Assembly: GCA_021502835.1 (NCBI GenBank)
Contig: JAKFGP010000052.1
Location: 82,447 to 146,446, forward strand
Direction: 5' to 3'
Length of the DNA: 64,000 bases
From: Streptomyces thinghirensis
Lineage (GTDB): Bacteria > Actinomycetota > Actinomycetia > Streptomycetales > Streptomycetaceae
The stretch's first letter is position 1. Every line of letters starts with the position of its first letter. This document shows, piece by piece, positions 10,186 through 21,346 of this stretch. A model generated the notes under the pieces. The model searched no databases and was not told the DNA's origin. It was given only the letters and a program-made list of their open reading frames with translations. Both the position numbers and the translations under genes were made by a program.

Positions 10186-10320
10186 GAAGCAGACGACCCG
10201 TGGCGGCCCCCGGCTCATCCTGCAGGGGCCGTCCTGCCTCGGACAACTGCGAGCAGAGCGAGGCCGAGCCGCTGCCTCTAGGTGTCCACGCGAGAGTTCA
10301 CCGATCGGCTCGGAGATGCC

Positions 10321-10726
10321 ATGCCACTGCGGATGAAGCTGGCCGCGATAACACTCGACTGCCCCGACCCACCGGCACTGGCGACGTTCTATCAGCAGGC
10401 CACCGGTCTTGATCCCCACCCGAATTCGGATGCCGACTTCGCGGGTCTCAACCGTGAGGACGGCCCTCTTCATCGGATTTCAACGGGTCGACGACTACCG
10501 GGCTCCACTCTGGCCCGGCCAAGGCGTTCCCCAGCAGCTGCACCTCTGCTTCTACGTCGCGGACCTGGACGAGGCCGAGGCCCTGCTGCTTGAGCTGGGG
10601 GCGGGGAAGCCGGATCACCAGCCTCATGAGGCTGCCAGAGCACGTGTACTCACCGACCCGGCTGGTCATCCCTTCTGCATCTTGCCGAAGCTGATCAGCG
10701 GGCCCCTGGCCGACGAAGTCGGCTGA
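10321..10726 (+). CDS. VOC family (glyoxalase/bleomycin-resistance fold) protein
   Basis: About 134 residues. MPLRMKLAAITLDCPDPPAL, FYQQATGLDPH, IGFQRVDDYRAPLWPG, QLHLCFYVADLDEAEALLLE, RVLTDPAGHPFCIL. The paired beta-alpha-beta-beta-beta modules are those of the vicinal oxygen chelate superfamily. A C inserted near 10465 breaks the frame. GGAG 7 bp upstream supports ATG 10321; ATG 10333 is possible. No substrate can be named. Confidence 0.8.
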
Positions 10727-10838
10727 GGCCCTCGGATCCGCCGGTTCCGCTCTCAGATGAGCGCGGTAGGTACATCAACCCGGCTCTGTTCGCGCCTTCT
10801 TCGACCTCCCTGGCGAAGGGACTGCCGCCACCTGCCCG

Positions 10839-13706
10839 TCACTCGCCCTCCAACGCCTCCGCCAGCACCTCCGCCAGATGACGCCCCCCGCACCCCGGCC
10901 AACTGCTCCAGCTGCGTCCGGCACGAGAAGCCGTCCGCCAGGACCACCGCCTCGTCCGGTGCCTCGCGCACCGCCGGGAGCAGCTGGTCCTCCGCGCAGG
11001 CGACCGAGACCTCGTAGTGGCCGTCCTCGAAACCGAAGTTGCCCCGCGAGGCCGCAGCAGCCGCCGGTCAGCTCGCCGGTCAGGCCGGCCGCCTCGCGCA
11101 GGCGGCGGTCGGCCGCGTCGCCCAGGACCGCGTGCTGGTGGCAGTGGGTCTGGCCGGTGGCCGGGCGGTTCACGGCGGGCGGCGTCCAGTCGGGGGCGTG
11201 GCGCTCCAGGGCCTCCGCGAAGGTCACCACGCGGGCGGCGAGCCGAGCCGCCCGCGGGTGTCGTGCAGCAGCTCCGGCAGGTCCGTGCGCAGGGCGGCGG
11301 CACAGCTCGGTTCCAGGACGACGACCGGCGCCGACGTCTCCAGCACCGGGGCCATCAGGTCCAGCGTGCGGCGCATCACCGCGCGGGCACGGTCCAGTTG
11401 GCCCGTGGAGACGTACGTCAGGCCGCAGCAGACCCGGCCCTGGCGGGCGGTTAGCAGCGCCAGAGCCGACGGACGTACCGTCCCCGATCACGGCACGCCC
11501 CGCAGCAGCGTCGGCGGCAACGCCACCCGCAGCCCCCGCCGCCTCCAGCACCCGTGCGGCGGCCGCCCGGCCCACGGACGGCGACAGGTGCTCCGTAAGG
11601 TGTCCGGCCAGGGACCACCAGGTTTGCCGGTCCGCCCCGCTTGCCGCGGCCGCCCGCGCCACCACCCGCTGAACGCTCTCCCCCGCCAGCCGCGGCACCT
11701 CCCTGCTCGCCCGCGATCCCGCCCAGCCGTTTCGCCACGCGGCCAACGGGCGCACGCGCCAGCGCGTTGACGGCCGGGGCCAGACGGGCCCGCGCCGCCC
11801 AGCGCAGCCAGAGCCGGCAGCCACCCCATCGCGTAGTGGGCGGCGGGGCGGCGGCGGCCGGCGTAGTGATGGTGCAGGAACTCCGCCTGTAACGCATGGC
11901 CATGTCGACCTCGACCGGGCAGTCGGAGCGGCAGCCCTTGCAGGACAGGCAAAGGTCGAGGGCGTCCCGGACCTCCGTGGAGCGCCAGCCGTCGGTCACC
12001 AGCTCACCGGCGAGCATCTCGTGCAGCAGCCGGGCCCGCCCGCGCGTGGGTGCTGCTCCTCACCCGTCGCCCGGAACGACGGGCACATGACCGAGGAGCC
12101 CGCCGCCGACGTCGTACGGCACTTGGCGACCCCGACGCAGCGCCGTACCGCCGCCGAGAAGTCGCCGCCGTCGGACGGGTAGCCGAACGCCACGTCCACC
12201 GGCTCACGCGGCAGGACGGAGAAGCGGAGGTTCACGTCGAGCGGCGCCGGGCGGACCAGCATCCCCGGGTTGGAGGAGGTCGTCCGGGTCCCAGGCGGCC
12301 TTCGCGCGCTCGAAGAGGGCGACCGTCTCCTCGCCGTACATCCTCGGCAGCAGTTCCGCCCGCGCCTCGCCCGTCGCCGTGTTCCCCGGACAGCGAGCCG
12401 CCGTGCGCCACGACCACGTCCGCCAGCTCCTCCGAGAAGCGGCGGAAGCGGGCCACCCCGGCGTCCGTCAGCAGGTCGAAGTCGATGCGTACGTGGATGC
12501 AGCCGTCCCCGAAGTCCCGTACGGCGTGCCGCGCAGGTCGGGCGGACGGAGGGCCCGGAAGTCCCGCAGGTAGCGCCCAGCCGGACCGGCGGCACCGCGC
12601 AGTCCTCCCAGCCGGGCCACGCCTCCGAGCTGTCCGGCATCCGCGTCGCCGTCCCGCTCGCGTCCTCCCGGATCCGCCACAGCGCCCGCTGCCCGGCCGG
12701 GTCGGTCACCACCAGGGCGTCGACGACGTCGGCCGCCCGGACCACCGCCTCCGCGCGTGCGCGCGCCTCCGCCGCCGTGTCGCCGCCGGTCTCCACGAAC
12801 AGCCACGCCCCGCCCCGGGGCAGCCCGCCGCGACGCCGGCGGCACCAGGTCCACCGCCATGCCCTCCACCGTCAGCGGCCCGAGCGGCAGCAGCCCGGCC
12901 GCCGCCTCGCCGCCCCGGACTCGTCGGCGTATCCGAGCACCGCCAGCGCACCGCGCGCGGCGCGCCTCGACCAGCCGGACCACCCGCCTCGGGTCAGCAC
13001 GCCCAGCGTGCCCTCCGAACCGCAAAGGAGCGGGCCACGTCCGCGCCGTTCTCCGGCAGCAGCGCGTCCAGCGCGTAGCCGGAGATGCGGCGGGGCAGGT
13101 CGGGGAAGCCGGTGCGCAGGCGCGCCAGGTCGCCGTCGACCAGCGCGCGCAGGCCCCGCCGGCGCCCCGGCCCACTCCTGCCCGAGCCGCAGCCGCTCCC
13201 CCGCGCGGTGAGCACCGCCAGCTCGCGCACGCTGTCCGCCGTCAGTTGCCCCACGCCACCGAGTGGGAGCCGCACGAGTTGTTGCCGATCATTCCGCCGA
13301 GCGTGCAGCGGCTGTGGGTGGAGGGGTCCGGGCCGAAGCGCAGGCCGTGCGGGGCGGCGGCCCGCTGGAGCCGGTCGAGGACAAGACCCGGCTGGACGAC
13401 GGCCGTTCGCGTCTCCCGGTCGAGCGAGACGAGTCGGTTCATGTGCCGGGTGAAGTCCAGGACGACTCCCCGTGCCGGTCGCCTGTCCCGCGATCGACGT
13501 GCCACCGCCCCGCGCCACGACCGGCACCCGCGCGCCCGGCACACCTCCAGCACGGCGGCCACGTCGTCGGCGTCTCTCGGTGCCACCACACCGAGCGGGA
13601 CCCGCCGGTAGTTGGACGCGTCCATGGTGGTCGGGGCCCGGGAGGTGACGTCGAAGCCGACCTCGCCGCGAACGGCCGTGCGCAGTGCTGCCTCCAGATC
13701 GGTCAT
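10839..13706 (-). CDS. FAD-linked oxidase fused to Fe-S/cysteine-rich (glycolate/D-lactate dehydrogenase type) domain
   Basis: About 955 residues split by many frameshifts. Order: FAD-binding (SNYRRVPLGVVAPRDADDVA, then GPDPSTHSRCTLGGMIGNNS around 13270-13350, the FAD pyrophosphate region); FAD oxidase C-terminal domain with SGEHGDGR (near 12375), a substrate-side motif of the family; a 4Fe-4S segment CLSCKGCRSDCPVEVDMA (near 11910-11960); and a C-terminal cysteine-rich CCG part (RVCCGLTYVSTGQLDRA; THCHQHAVLG; GGCCGLAG). This is the GlpC/GlcF-DLD fusion type that oxidises a 2-hydroxy acid and passes electrons to the respiratory chain at the membrane face. Substrate (D-lactate, glycolate or 2-hydroxyglutarate) is not determined by sequence. 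Confidence 0.85.
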
Positions 13707-13817
13707 GACTCCAGCATGGGCTCTCGTAGGTCGGCACCAGGTCCGCAAGACGGAGATCTCGTCTCATCGGACGGACATGGCTTCGCCCGGTTTGGCCGAC
13801 GGGATACCCTCCGGCTC

Positions 13818-14936
<1,119 letters not shown>

Positions 14937-14960
14937 TCGCCACCACTCCCGTAGTACGTC

Positions 14961-14998
14961 GATGAGGGGCGCCCGGCACTCGCCGGGCGCCCCTCATC
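14961..14998. terminator. Perfect 17-bp hairpin between convergent genes
   Basis: GATGAGGGGCGCCCGGC (14961-14977), a 4-nt loop ACTC, and the exact reverse complement (14982-14998). It lies 24 bp after the serC stop and 12 bp before the end of the oppositely oriented ABC permease gene, so it likely serves both. No U-tract is present, as is usual for Streptomyces. Confidence 0.85.
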
Positions 14999-15010
14999 CC
15001 CTCCCCGCGA

Positions 15011-15844
15011 CTACCTGCTGAGCCGCTGGAAGCGCCGCACCGCCAGCGGCAGGAAGATCGCCGTCAGGATCACCGGCCACACGCACGCCATCAGCAGCGC
15101 GTGCTGCTCGACCCACGAGTCGCCGCCGCCGACCGGCGTGCCGAACAGTTCGCGGGCCGCCGCCGCCGTGGACGAGATGGGGGTTCCAGGCCGCGACCCA
15201 GCCCAGCCAGTCGGGCATGAGCTGCGGGGCGACGAAGATGCTGGAGATCATCGTCAGCGGGAACGCCACCGCGAACAGGCCGCCGGCCGCCTCCGGGTTG
15301 GGGACCAGCAGGCCCAGCCAGACCCCGATCCAGATCAGCGCGAACCGCAGCCACAGCAGCAGTCCGAAGGCGCCCAGGAAGCCCCAGCCGCCGTCCGGCC
15401 GCCAGCCCATGGCCAGCGCCGTGAGCATCATGATGGCCAGCTCGGCACAGGCGACCACGAGGTCGGTCACCCCCGCGCCCCGCCACCACGGCCGAGGAGG
15501 ACATCGGCATGGAGCCGGAACCGGTCGATGACGCCCTTGGGTGGAGTCGTAGACGACGACGGTCGCGGTGTTGATGAAACCGAACGCCATGGTCATCACG
15601 AACAATGCCCGGCATCAGGAAGTCCTTGTGGTCCCCGCCGCCCGGCACCGTCATCGCGCTGCCGAAGACATAGCCGTAGAGGAGGACGGACAGGATCGGG
15701 AAGCCCAGCTGCCAGGCGATGTTGACGGGCTGGCGCTGGTAGTGGGTCAGACCGCGGCGGACGATGTTGCCGCAGTCGGCGAGCAGCCGAGTACAGGCGC
15801 CCGCGCTCACGCGTGCCTCCGGTCGTCAGGTCGAGGGCGCTCAT
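15011..15844 (-). CDS. ABC-2 type permease (DrrB-like)
   Basis: About 277 residues, six predicted membrane helices. [10 protein letters not shown] leads, after a lost base near 15810, to [129 protein letters not shown] and [10 protein letters not shown]. These are the ABC2-membrane domain and signature of daunorubicin-type exporters. ATG overlaps the ATPase stop (ATGA). It forms the exporter with the next gene; substrate likely a hydrophobic small molecule, but not known. Confidence 0.85.
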
Positions 15845-16812
15845 GCCGCCACCTCCTGCTTCTCCGCACTCGTACGGTGTCCGGTCAGGCGCAGGAACAC
15901 GTCGTCCAGGCTCGGCCTGCGCAGCCCGATGTCCTCCACCGCGACGCCCTCGTCCTGGAGGGTGCGCGCCACCTCGGTCAGCGCGGACACCCGGTCGGTG
16001 ACCGGGGCGTGTACCCGCAGCGCCTCCTCGTCGGCCTCGGGTTCGCCGTCGCAGACGCGGGCGACCACCTTCACCACCCTCGGTATCTCGGCCCGTTCGG
16101 CGACCACGACCTCGATGCGGTCGCCGCCGACCAGGTTCTTCAGCCCGTCCGGGGTGTCGTCGGCGATGGACCTGCCCTGGTCGATGACGGTGATGTGCGA
16201 GGCGAGCTTGTCGGCCTCCTCCAGGTACTGCGTGGTCAGCAGCACCGTCGTGCCGCCTCGCCACCAGCGCGCGGACGGACTCCCAACCTCGCCGCGGCTG
16301 CGGGGGTCGAGGCCCGTCGTCGGCTCGTCCAGGAACAGGACGGACGGGGCGAGGATCATCGACGCGGCGAGGTCGAGGCGGCGCCGCATACCGCCGCTGT
16401 ACTTGCCGACGCCCCGGTCGGCGGCGTCGGTCAGGTCGAACTGCTCCAGCAGCTCGACGGCCCGCGCGCGGGCCCGCCTGCCGCCCAGGTGGAACAGGCG
16501 CCCGAACATCTCCAGGTTCTGCCGGCCGGTGAGCACCTCGTCCACGGCCGCGTACTGCCCGGTGAGGCCGATCCGCGCCCGTACCTCGCGCGGCTGCCGG
16601 GCGACGTCCAGGCCCGCCACCTCGGCCCGTCCCCCGTCCAGCCTGATCAGCGTGGACAGGATGCGAACGGCGGTGGTCTTGCCCGCGCCGTTCGGCCCGA
16701 GCAGGCCGTGCACGGTGCCCTCACGGACGGTCAGATCGAAGCCGTCGAGGGCGCGTTTCTCGCCGTACCGCTTCTCCAGGCCCTCGGCCCGTACCGCGTA
16801 ACCGTCGCTCAT
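15841..16812 (-). CDS. ABC transporter ATP-binding protein (DrrA-like)
   Basis: 323 residues, one frame apart from a local pair of compensating shifts near 16255-16275. Walker A LLGPNGAGKTT (residues ~38-48), Q-loop LTGQYAAVDEVLTG, signature YSGGMRRRLDLA, Walker B VLFLDEPTTGLDP, H-loop/switch near LLTTQYLEEADKLASH, and the C-terminal DUF4162-like RPSLDDVFLRLTGH. It powers the adjacent DrrB-like permease. A TetR gene is read divergently with an operator-rich 91-bp gap, so repression by that regulator is likely. Confidence 0.92.
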   Translation of the reverse strand: MSDGYAVRAEGLEKRYGEKRALDGFDLTVREGTVHGLLGPNGAGKTTAVRILSTLIRLDGGRAEVAGLDVARQPREVRARIGLTGQYAAVDEVLTGRQNLEMFGRLFHLGGRRARARAVELLEQFDLTDAADRGVGKYSGGMRRRLDLAASMILAPSVLFLDEPTTGLDPRSRGEVGSPSARWWRGGTTVLLTTQYLEEADKLASHITVIDQGRSIADDTPDGLKNLVGGDRIEVVVAERAEIPRVVKVVARVCDGEPEADEEALRVHAPVTDRVSALTEVARTLQDEGVAVEDIGLRRPSLDDVFLRLTGHRTSAEKQEVAA

Positions 16813-16832
16813 GGGTCCCCCCTCTCACTCCT

Positions 16833-16876
16833 AACTGAGTACACCGTACCCTATTACGCGTACGCCGTACCCAGTT
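16833..16876. promoter_or_regulatory. TetR operator region between exporter and tetR
   Basis: AACTGAGTAC (16833-16842) and GTACCCAGTT (16867-16876) form an inverted repeat with one mismatch. Between them the motif GTAC-N5-GTACCC recurs twice (GAGTACACCGTACCC and GCGTACGCCGTACCC). The cluster lies in the divergent promoter gap and resembles a double TetR operator. TACGCG/TATTAC elements could serve as -10 boxes, but I cannot fix them. Confidence 0.65.
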
Positions 16877-16903
16877 TCTTTCTGGCGGACTTAGACTGAC
16901 CTC

Positions 16904-17691
16904 ATGGCAAGCGGTACGGAGACCAGCGGCAGCGGTGACATCGGCCGCACCCTCGAACTGTTGTGGGACACCGGCAGGCGGCCCAGCCGGGGGCCCAAAC
17001 CGGGCCTGACGCTGGAGCGGATCGTCGAGGTCGCCGTCGAGGTCGCCGACCGGGACGGACTGGGCGCGGTCTCGATGCGCCGGATCGCCACGGAGCTGGG
17101 CACCGGCACGATGTCCCTGTACCGCTACGTCCCCGGCAAGGGCGAGCTGATCGACCTGATGCTGGACCGCGTGCAGCGCCCGTCCGAGGACCCCGACGAC
17201 TTCGGCGACGGCGGCTGGCGTTGGCACTGCACGCCCTCGGGCACGCCACCCTCGCCCTGTACCGCCGCCACACCTGGCTGCTGGAGGTCAACCAGTCCCG
17301 CCCGATCCTCGGCCCGAGCGCCATGGACGGCATGGAGAAGGTCCTGGCCAGGATCAAGCCGATGGGCCTGACCGATCCCGAGCTGGTGTCGGCGATCATC
17401 ACGATCGACGGGTACGTCGTCGGCGCCGCGCGCATGCAGGTGTACGAGGCGGAGGCCGAGCGCCGGTCCGGGCTGACGGACGCTCAGTTCTGGGGAGCCC
17501 AGCAGCCCACGCTGGAGAAGGCCATGCTCAGTGGGCGCTACCCGGTCATGGCCTCCCTCTCCGAGGACACCTTCGGCTCCGACTTCGACCACTTCGAGTT
17601 CGGACTGCAGCGCATCCTGGACGGGCTGGAGGTGCTGGTGGCCGCGCGGGGCGCGGCGCACGGCTCAGCGGCGGCGGAACAGTCGCCGTAG
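16904..17691 (+). CDS. TetR family repressor (TetR_C, class A type) of the exporter
   Basis: About 262 residues. An extended N-terminus precedes the helix-turn-helix: LTLERIVEVAVEVADRDGLG, VSMRRIATELGTGTMSLYRY, VPGKGELIDLMLDRV. The C-terminal ligand domain (LALYRRHTWLLEVNQSRPIL, SAIITIDGYVVGAARM, SEDTFGSDFDHFEFGLQRIL) is the tetracyclin-repressor-like C-terminal domain. One base is lost near 17215. It is divergent from the drrAB-like exporter and probably represses it until a drug binds. Its 3' end overlaps by 27 bp the convergent gene. Confidence 0.88.
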
Positions 17692-18647
17692 CCCGAGGAA
17701 CACGGCGGCGCACGCGACGATCAGGCCGACCGCCCCGACCTTGAGGGTGTCCCCGCCGGATCCGTCGTCCCCTCCACCCCGCTCACCCGAGGCGTCGGAG
17801 CCGCCCCCTGCCGACCCGCCGCCCCCGGGCGCGTCCTCGGCCTTCACGGGACTGCCGGCGCCCTCCATCCCGAGCAGCAGCTTCTCGCCGTCGGTGGTGT
17901 AGGTGACGGACTCGCCCTGCCCGAGGGGTACGCTGATCCGCCCCCTTGCGCTGGATCTTCCCGCCGTTCCAGTCGTACCAGATGCCCCCGAGGTAGCCGC
18001 GCACGGCGAGCGTCTCGCCGTCCGGGGAGAAGGCGGCGTCGGTGGCCCACAGGTCGACGGGGCGGCGCGCCGGAAGACATTGGTGCCGGAGGCGGAGAGC
18101 TTCGCCGGGCCCCTCGTACAGGTGCCCGCCGTCCTCGTTCTTGTCGATGATGTAGACCTGACCGGTCTTCGGGTGGACGGCCATCGACTCGGCGTCTCGG
18201 GAGCCGTCCGCGTACTTCACGACGTACTGCGTCGCCTTGACCGTCTGGTCCTTCAGTTCGGTCGGCTCGGGCAGCTCGTAGATCCACACGTACGGCCAGG
18301 TCACGCCCTCGTTGTCGCCGATGTCGCCGACGAAGATGCGGTTGCCCGGCCCGATGGAGATGGCCTCGACGTCCCGGGGCGTGCCGACGCCGGAGAGCGC
18401 GACGCGGGCGACGGTCTCGCCGGTGGAGCCGTCCACGGCGTAGAGGTAGGAGGCCGTTGTCCTGGTCGTTGTGCGTCCAGTAGACGCCGGGGTGCAGGCG
18501 GGAGGCGGCGAGGCCGCTGGACTCGGTGATGCGCGGGTCCTCGATCGTGAAGCCGTCGCTCCCGCCGACCCCGTCGGCGGCGGAGGCGGGCACGGCGAAC
18601 GCGCCCACGAGAAGGGCCGCGGCGAGGAGGGCGAAGGGTCGGCGCAT
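17665..18647 (-). CDS. Secreted, C-terminally anchored beta-propeller-like protein
   Basis: About 327 residues. Signal peptide MRRPFALLAAALLVGAFAVP then ASAADG; central region FTIEDPRITESSGLAASRLH, GVYWTHNDQDN, YLYAVDGSTGETVARVALSG, DVEAISIGPGNRIFVGDIGD, NEGVTWPYVWIYELPEP, RDAESMAVHPKTGQVYIIDK, and AAFSPDGETLAVRGYLGG. This pattern is that of SdiA-regulated/esterase-like propeller proteins of Streptomyces. A Gly/Ser-rich spacer and a C-terminal helix with basic tail (VGAVGLIVACAAVFLGLRRL) suggest membrane anchoring. Function unknown. ATG 18647 chosen for the signal peptide. Confidence 0.75.
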
Positions 18648-18758
18648 GCGCCAAGCCTGCCATCCCGCACGGGCGTTCACGGCGGGGGTCACGCACGGAG
18701 TCACGCTGCGTGGCCGGGCTCACATCGCGCGGGCCAGGAGATCGTCCATGATGAGCGG

Positions 18759-19439
18759 ATGCTCAGGTTCATGTTCGTCGGTGACTCCATCACGATCGGG
18801 AGCGCAGGCGAACACACGTGGCGCTACCGGCTGTGGCAGCACCTGCGCGACTCCTGCGGCCACCCCTTCACGTTCGTAGGCCCCCGCGAGACGCTGCACG
18901 ACCCGTCGACGGACGCCCCCACCTCGTACGCCTACGCCGACCCCGGCTTCCCCGCGCCCACCTGGCCGGCTGGGGCGAGGGCTGGCACCACATGGCCCCG
19001 CTGATCGGCGAGACGGTACGGACCTGCCGCGCGGACGTGCTCCCTGGTCTCGCTCGGCCTGATCGACCTCGGCTTCTACACGAACGCGGAGCAGACGGCC
19101 GACAACGTCCGGGCCTTCGTGGCCGGGGCCCGCTCGGCGAACCCTCGCGTGCGCATGGCCGTGATGCCGGTGCTGCACAACATCCGGGTGGAGGCGGACG
19201 AGACCTTCGCCGAGCAGGTCGCCCGGTTCAACGGGCTCCTCGCGAAGACGATCGCCGACCTCGACGAACCGGGCTCCTCGCTGCTGCTCGTCCCCCGGCC
19301 GGTGTCGTACGACTTCCACACGGACACGTACGACGGCACCCACCCCAACGAGAGCGGCGAGCACAGGATCACTGAGGCGTTCGCGAAGGCGATGGACGAG
19401 GGGTGGGGGCTGGGCGGGTCCTACTCCGCCACCTGGTAG
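18759..19439 (+). CDS. SGNH/GDSL hydrolase
   Basis: About 226 residues. Block I FVGDSITIGSAGEHTWRYRL holds the nucleophile Ser; ADPGFPAPHLAGWGEGWHHM, VSLGLIDLGFYTNAEQTADN (block III region with Asn), MAVMPVLHNI and YDGTHPNESGEHRI (block V, DxxH) complete the SGNH set. No signal peptide is visible, so the enzyme is likely cytosolic. It probably hydrolyses an ester, but substrate is unknown. ATG 18759 chosen; two frameshifts occur (near 18962 and 19040). Confidence 0.85.
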
Positions 19440-19580
19440 GACGCGGCCCGGACCGCCCGGATCTCCCGCACCGGGTGGCGTTCTGGCATATGCGCGTCCT
19501 CCCGTCTCCTGGTCGCCGTGCGTATCGTTTGTACCGCGCGGCTGTACTCGTCGTTGGGTCAGCCGGGGAGGAGCGCCACG

Positions 19581-20170
19581 ATGACCGTCGTAGACGACAG
19601 GATCGCCATGGCCGACATCAGTACGGAGCGCTTGGACGAGTGGTTCGAGCGGCTTGAACGGATGCCTGTCCCCGAAGGATTCAGGGCTGAGATCGTCGGG
19701 GGCACCGTCTACATGACACCGCAGCGCGGCACCCATTGGGAAATCATCTTCGAGATCGCGTCGGACATCAGGTTCCGTTTCGAAGGCGCGCAAAGGTGCT
19801 CTCCGATGTCCGCATCGACTTCCCGGGCCACGAGAACGGTTTCTGCCCGGACGTCGTCAAGATGCGCGACGGTGCGAAGGAGGACGACACAGGCCACACT
19901 GGCGCCACGAGGACGTCGAGTTCGTCGCCGAGGTCATCTCCCAGGGCACCGCCGCCAACGACTACGGCCCCAAGAAGCTCGCGTACGCCGCCGCCGAGGT
20001 CCCCCTTTATCTCATCGCCGACCCATACCAGGGCCGTTGCCACATCTTCACGCACCCCAAGGACGGCGACTACACGACCGAGACCAGGGTCGCCTTCGGA
20101 CAGGAATCTGGACCTCACCGACACCGTCCTCGGCCCTCACTCTCAGGACCGACGCCTTCCCCGCGACTGA
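19581..20170 (+). CDS. Uma2 family (DUF820) endonuclease-like protein
   Basis: About 196 residues. GGAGGAG 7 bp before ATG 19581. RLDEWFERLERMPVPEGFRA, EIVGGTVYMTPQRGTHWEII, DVRIDFPGHENGFCPDVVKM, VEFVAEVIS, ANDYGPKKLAYAAAEVPLYL, and LDLTDTVLG show the Uma2 PD-(D/E)xK nuclease fold; the CPDVV and EVIS motifs carry the acidic residues. These are common in Streptomyces, often in many paralogues, with no proven role. Three frameshifts at 19797, 19900 and 20105. Confidence 0.85.
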
Positions 20171-20222
20171 CCGACCGAACCCGCTTGCCTGGAGCGCACT
20201 CCAAGTCGTTGGCTTGGGGACC

Positions 20223-21215
20223 ATGAAGTACACGCAGCTCGGACGCACAGGACTCAAGGTCAGCCGGCTCGTCCTCGGGACCATGAACTTCGGTCCGCAG
20301 ACCGACGAGGCCGACAGCCACGCCATCATGGACGCGGCGCTGGACGCCGGCATCAACTTCTTCGACACCGCCAACGTGTACGGCTGGGGCGAGAACAAGG
20401 GCCGTACCGAGGAGATCATCGGCAACTGGCTCGCCAAGGGCGGCGACCGGCGCGACAAGACCGTCCTCGCCACCAAGGTGTACGGCAACATGGCCGCCGA
20501 CGGCGAGGCGTGGCCCAACCACGACAAGCTCTCCGCCGTGAACATCCGGCGGGCCGTCGACGCCAGCCTCAAGCGGCTGCGGACCGACCGCATCGACCTG
20601 TACCAGTTCCACCACATCGACCGCGCCACCGGGTTCGACGAGATCTGGCAGGCCATCGACACCCTGGTCCAGCAGGGGCAAGGTGCTCTACGCCGGGTCC
20701 TCGAACTTCCCCGGGTACAAGATCGCCCAGGCCAACGAGACCGCCGCCCGGCGCGGCGGCACCATCGGGCTGGTCAGCGAGCAGTGCCTGTACAACCTGG
20801 CCGAGCGCCGCGCCGAGATGGAGGTCATCCCGGCCGCGCGGGACTACGGCCTCGGCGTCATCCCGTGGTCGCCGCTGCACGGCGGACTGCTCGGCGGGGT
20901 CCTGAAGAAGGAGGTCCAGGGCGGACGGCGCGCCTCCGGGCGGGCCGCCGACGTCCTGGCCGACCCCGCGGGCCGCGCACAGATCCAGGCCTACGAGGAC
21001 CTGCTCGACAAGCACGGCGTCGAGCCCGGCGAGGCCGCGCTGGCCTGGCTGCTGACCCGGCCCGGCGTGACCGGCCCGATCGTCGGCCCGCGCACGGCCG
21101 AGCAGCTCACGTCGGCGCTGCGGGCCGTGGAGCTGGAGCTGTCGGACGAGCTGCTGACCGGGCTGGACGAGGTCTTCCCGGGGCCGGGTCCGTCGCCGGA
21201 GGCGTTCGCCTGTAG
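20223..21215 (+). CDS. Aldo/keto reductase
   Basis: About 330 residues. MKYTQLGRTGLKVSRLVLGT, FFDTANVYGWGENKGRTEEI (catalytic Asp and Tyr), TVLATKVYG (Lys), LYQFHHIDR (His), GSSNFPGYKIAQANE, SEQCLYNLAERRAEMEVIPA and WLLTRPGVTGPIVGPRTAEQ form a complete TIM-barrel NADPH reductase of the YajO/tas-like group. Two shifts: an inserted base near 20680 and a lost G just before the stop (TGTAG in place of TGGTAG, 21211-21215), which would otherwise end PSPEAFAW. Substrate unknown. Confidence 0.92.
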   Translation: MKYTQLGRTGLKVSRLVLGTMNFGPQTDEADSHAIMDAALDAGINFFDTANVYGWGENKGRTEEIIGNWLAKGGDRRDKTVLATKVYGNMAADGEAWPNHDKLSAVNIRRAVDASLKRLRTDRIDLYQFHHIDRATGFDEIWQAIDTLVQQGQGALRRVLELPRVQDRPGQRDRRPARRHHRAGQRAVPVQPGRAPRRDGGHPGRAGLRPRRHPVVAAARRTARRGPEEGGPGRTARLRAGRRRPGRPRGPRTDPGLRGPARQARRRARRGRAGLAADPARRDRPDRRPAHGRAAHVGAAGRGAGAVGRAADRAGRGLPGAGSVAGGVRL

Positions 21216-21250
21216 TGGCGTGAGCGGGGTGGCGGCCGCCGCACGGCTGC

Positions 21251-21336
21251 TCAGCCGAGGGCCGCCGCCACCGCCACCACCACGAGCATCAGCACGAGCA
21301 CACCGGCCATGATCCGTTACGGGTCTTCGGGTCCAC
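21251..21336 (-). CDS. Very small single-pass membrane protein (~28 residues)
   Basis: GTG 21336 reads VDPKTRN, and after one missing base continues IMAGVLVLMLVVVAVAAALG to TGA 21251. A charged N-terminal hook followed by a hydrophobic helix is a form I recognise from short Streptomyces membrane proteins; the homologous sequences are intact. It sits between the aldo/keto reductase and the ThpR gene, just after the latter on the minus strand. No function assigned. Confidence 0.6.
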
Positions 21337-21346
21337 GCCCCCGAGC

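Noticed and set aside
15011..17691. Antibiotic biosynthetic cluster around the drrAB-like genes
   Set aside because: No polyketide, peptide or tailoring genes are nearby; neighbours are serC and a surface protein.
19581..20170. Uma2 gene as part of a mobile element
   Set aside because: No inverted terminal repeats, transposase or integrase near; Uma2 proteins are common chromosomal genes in Streptomyces.
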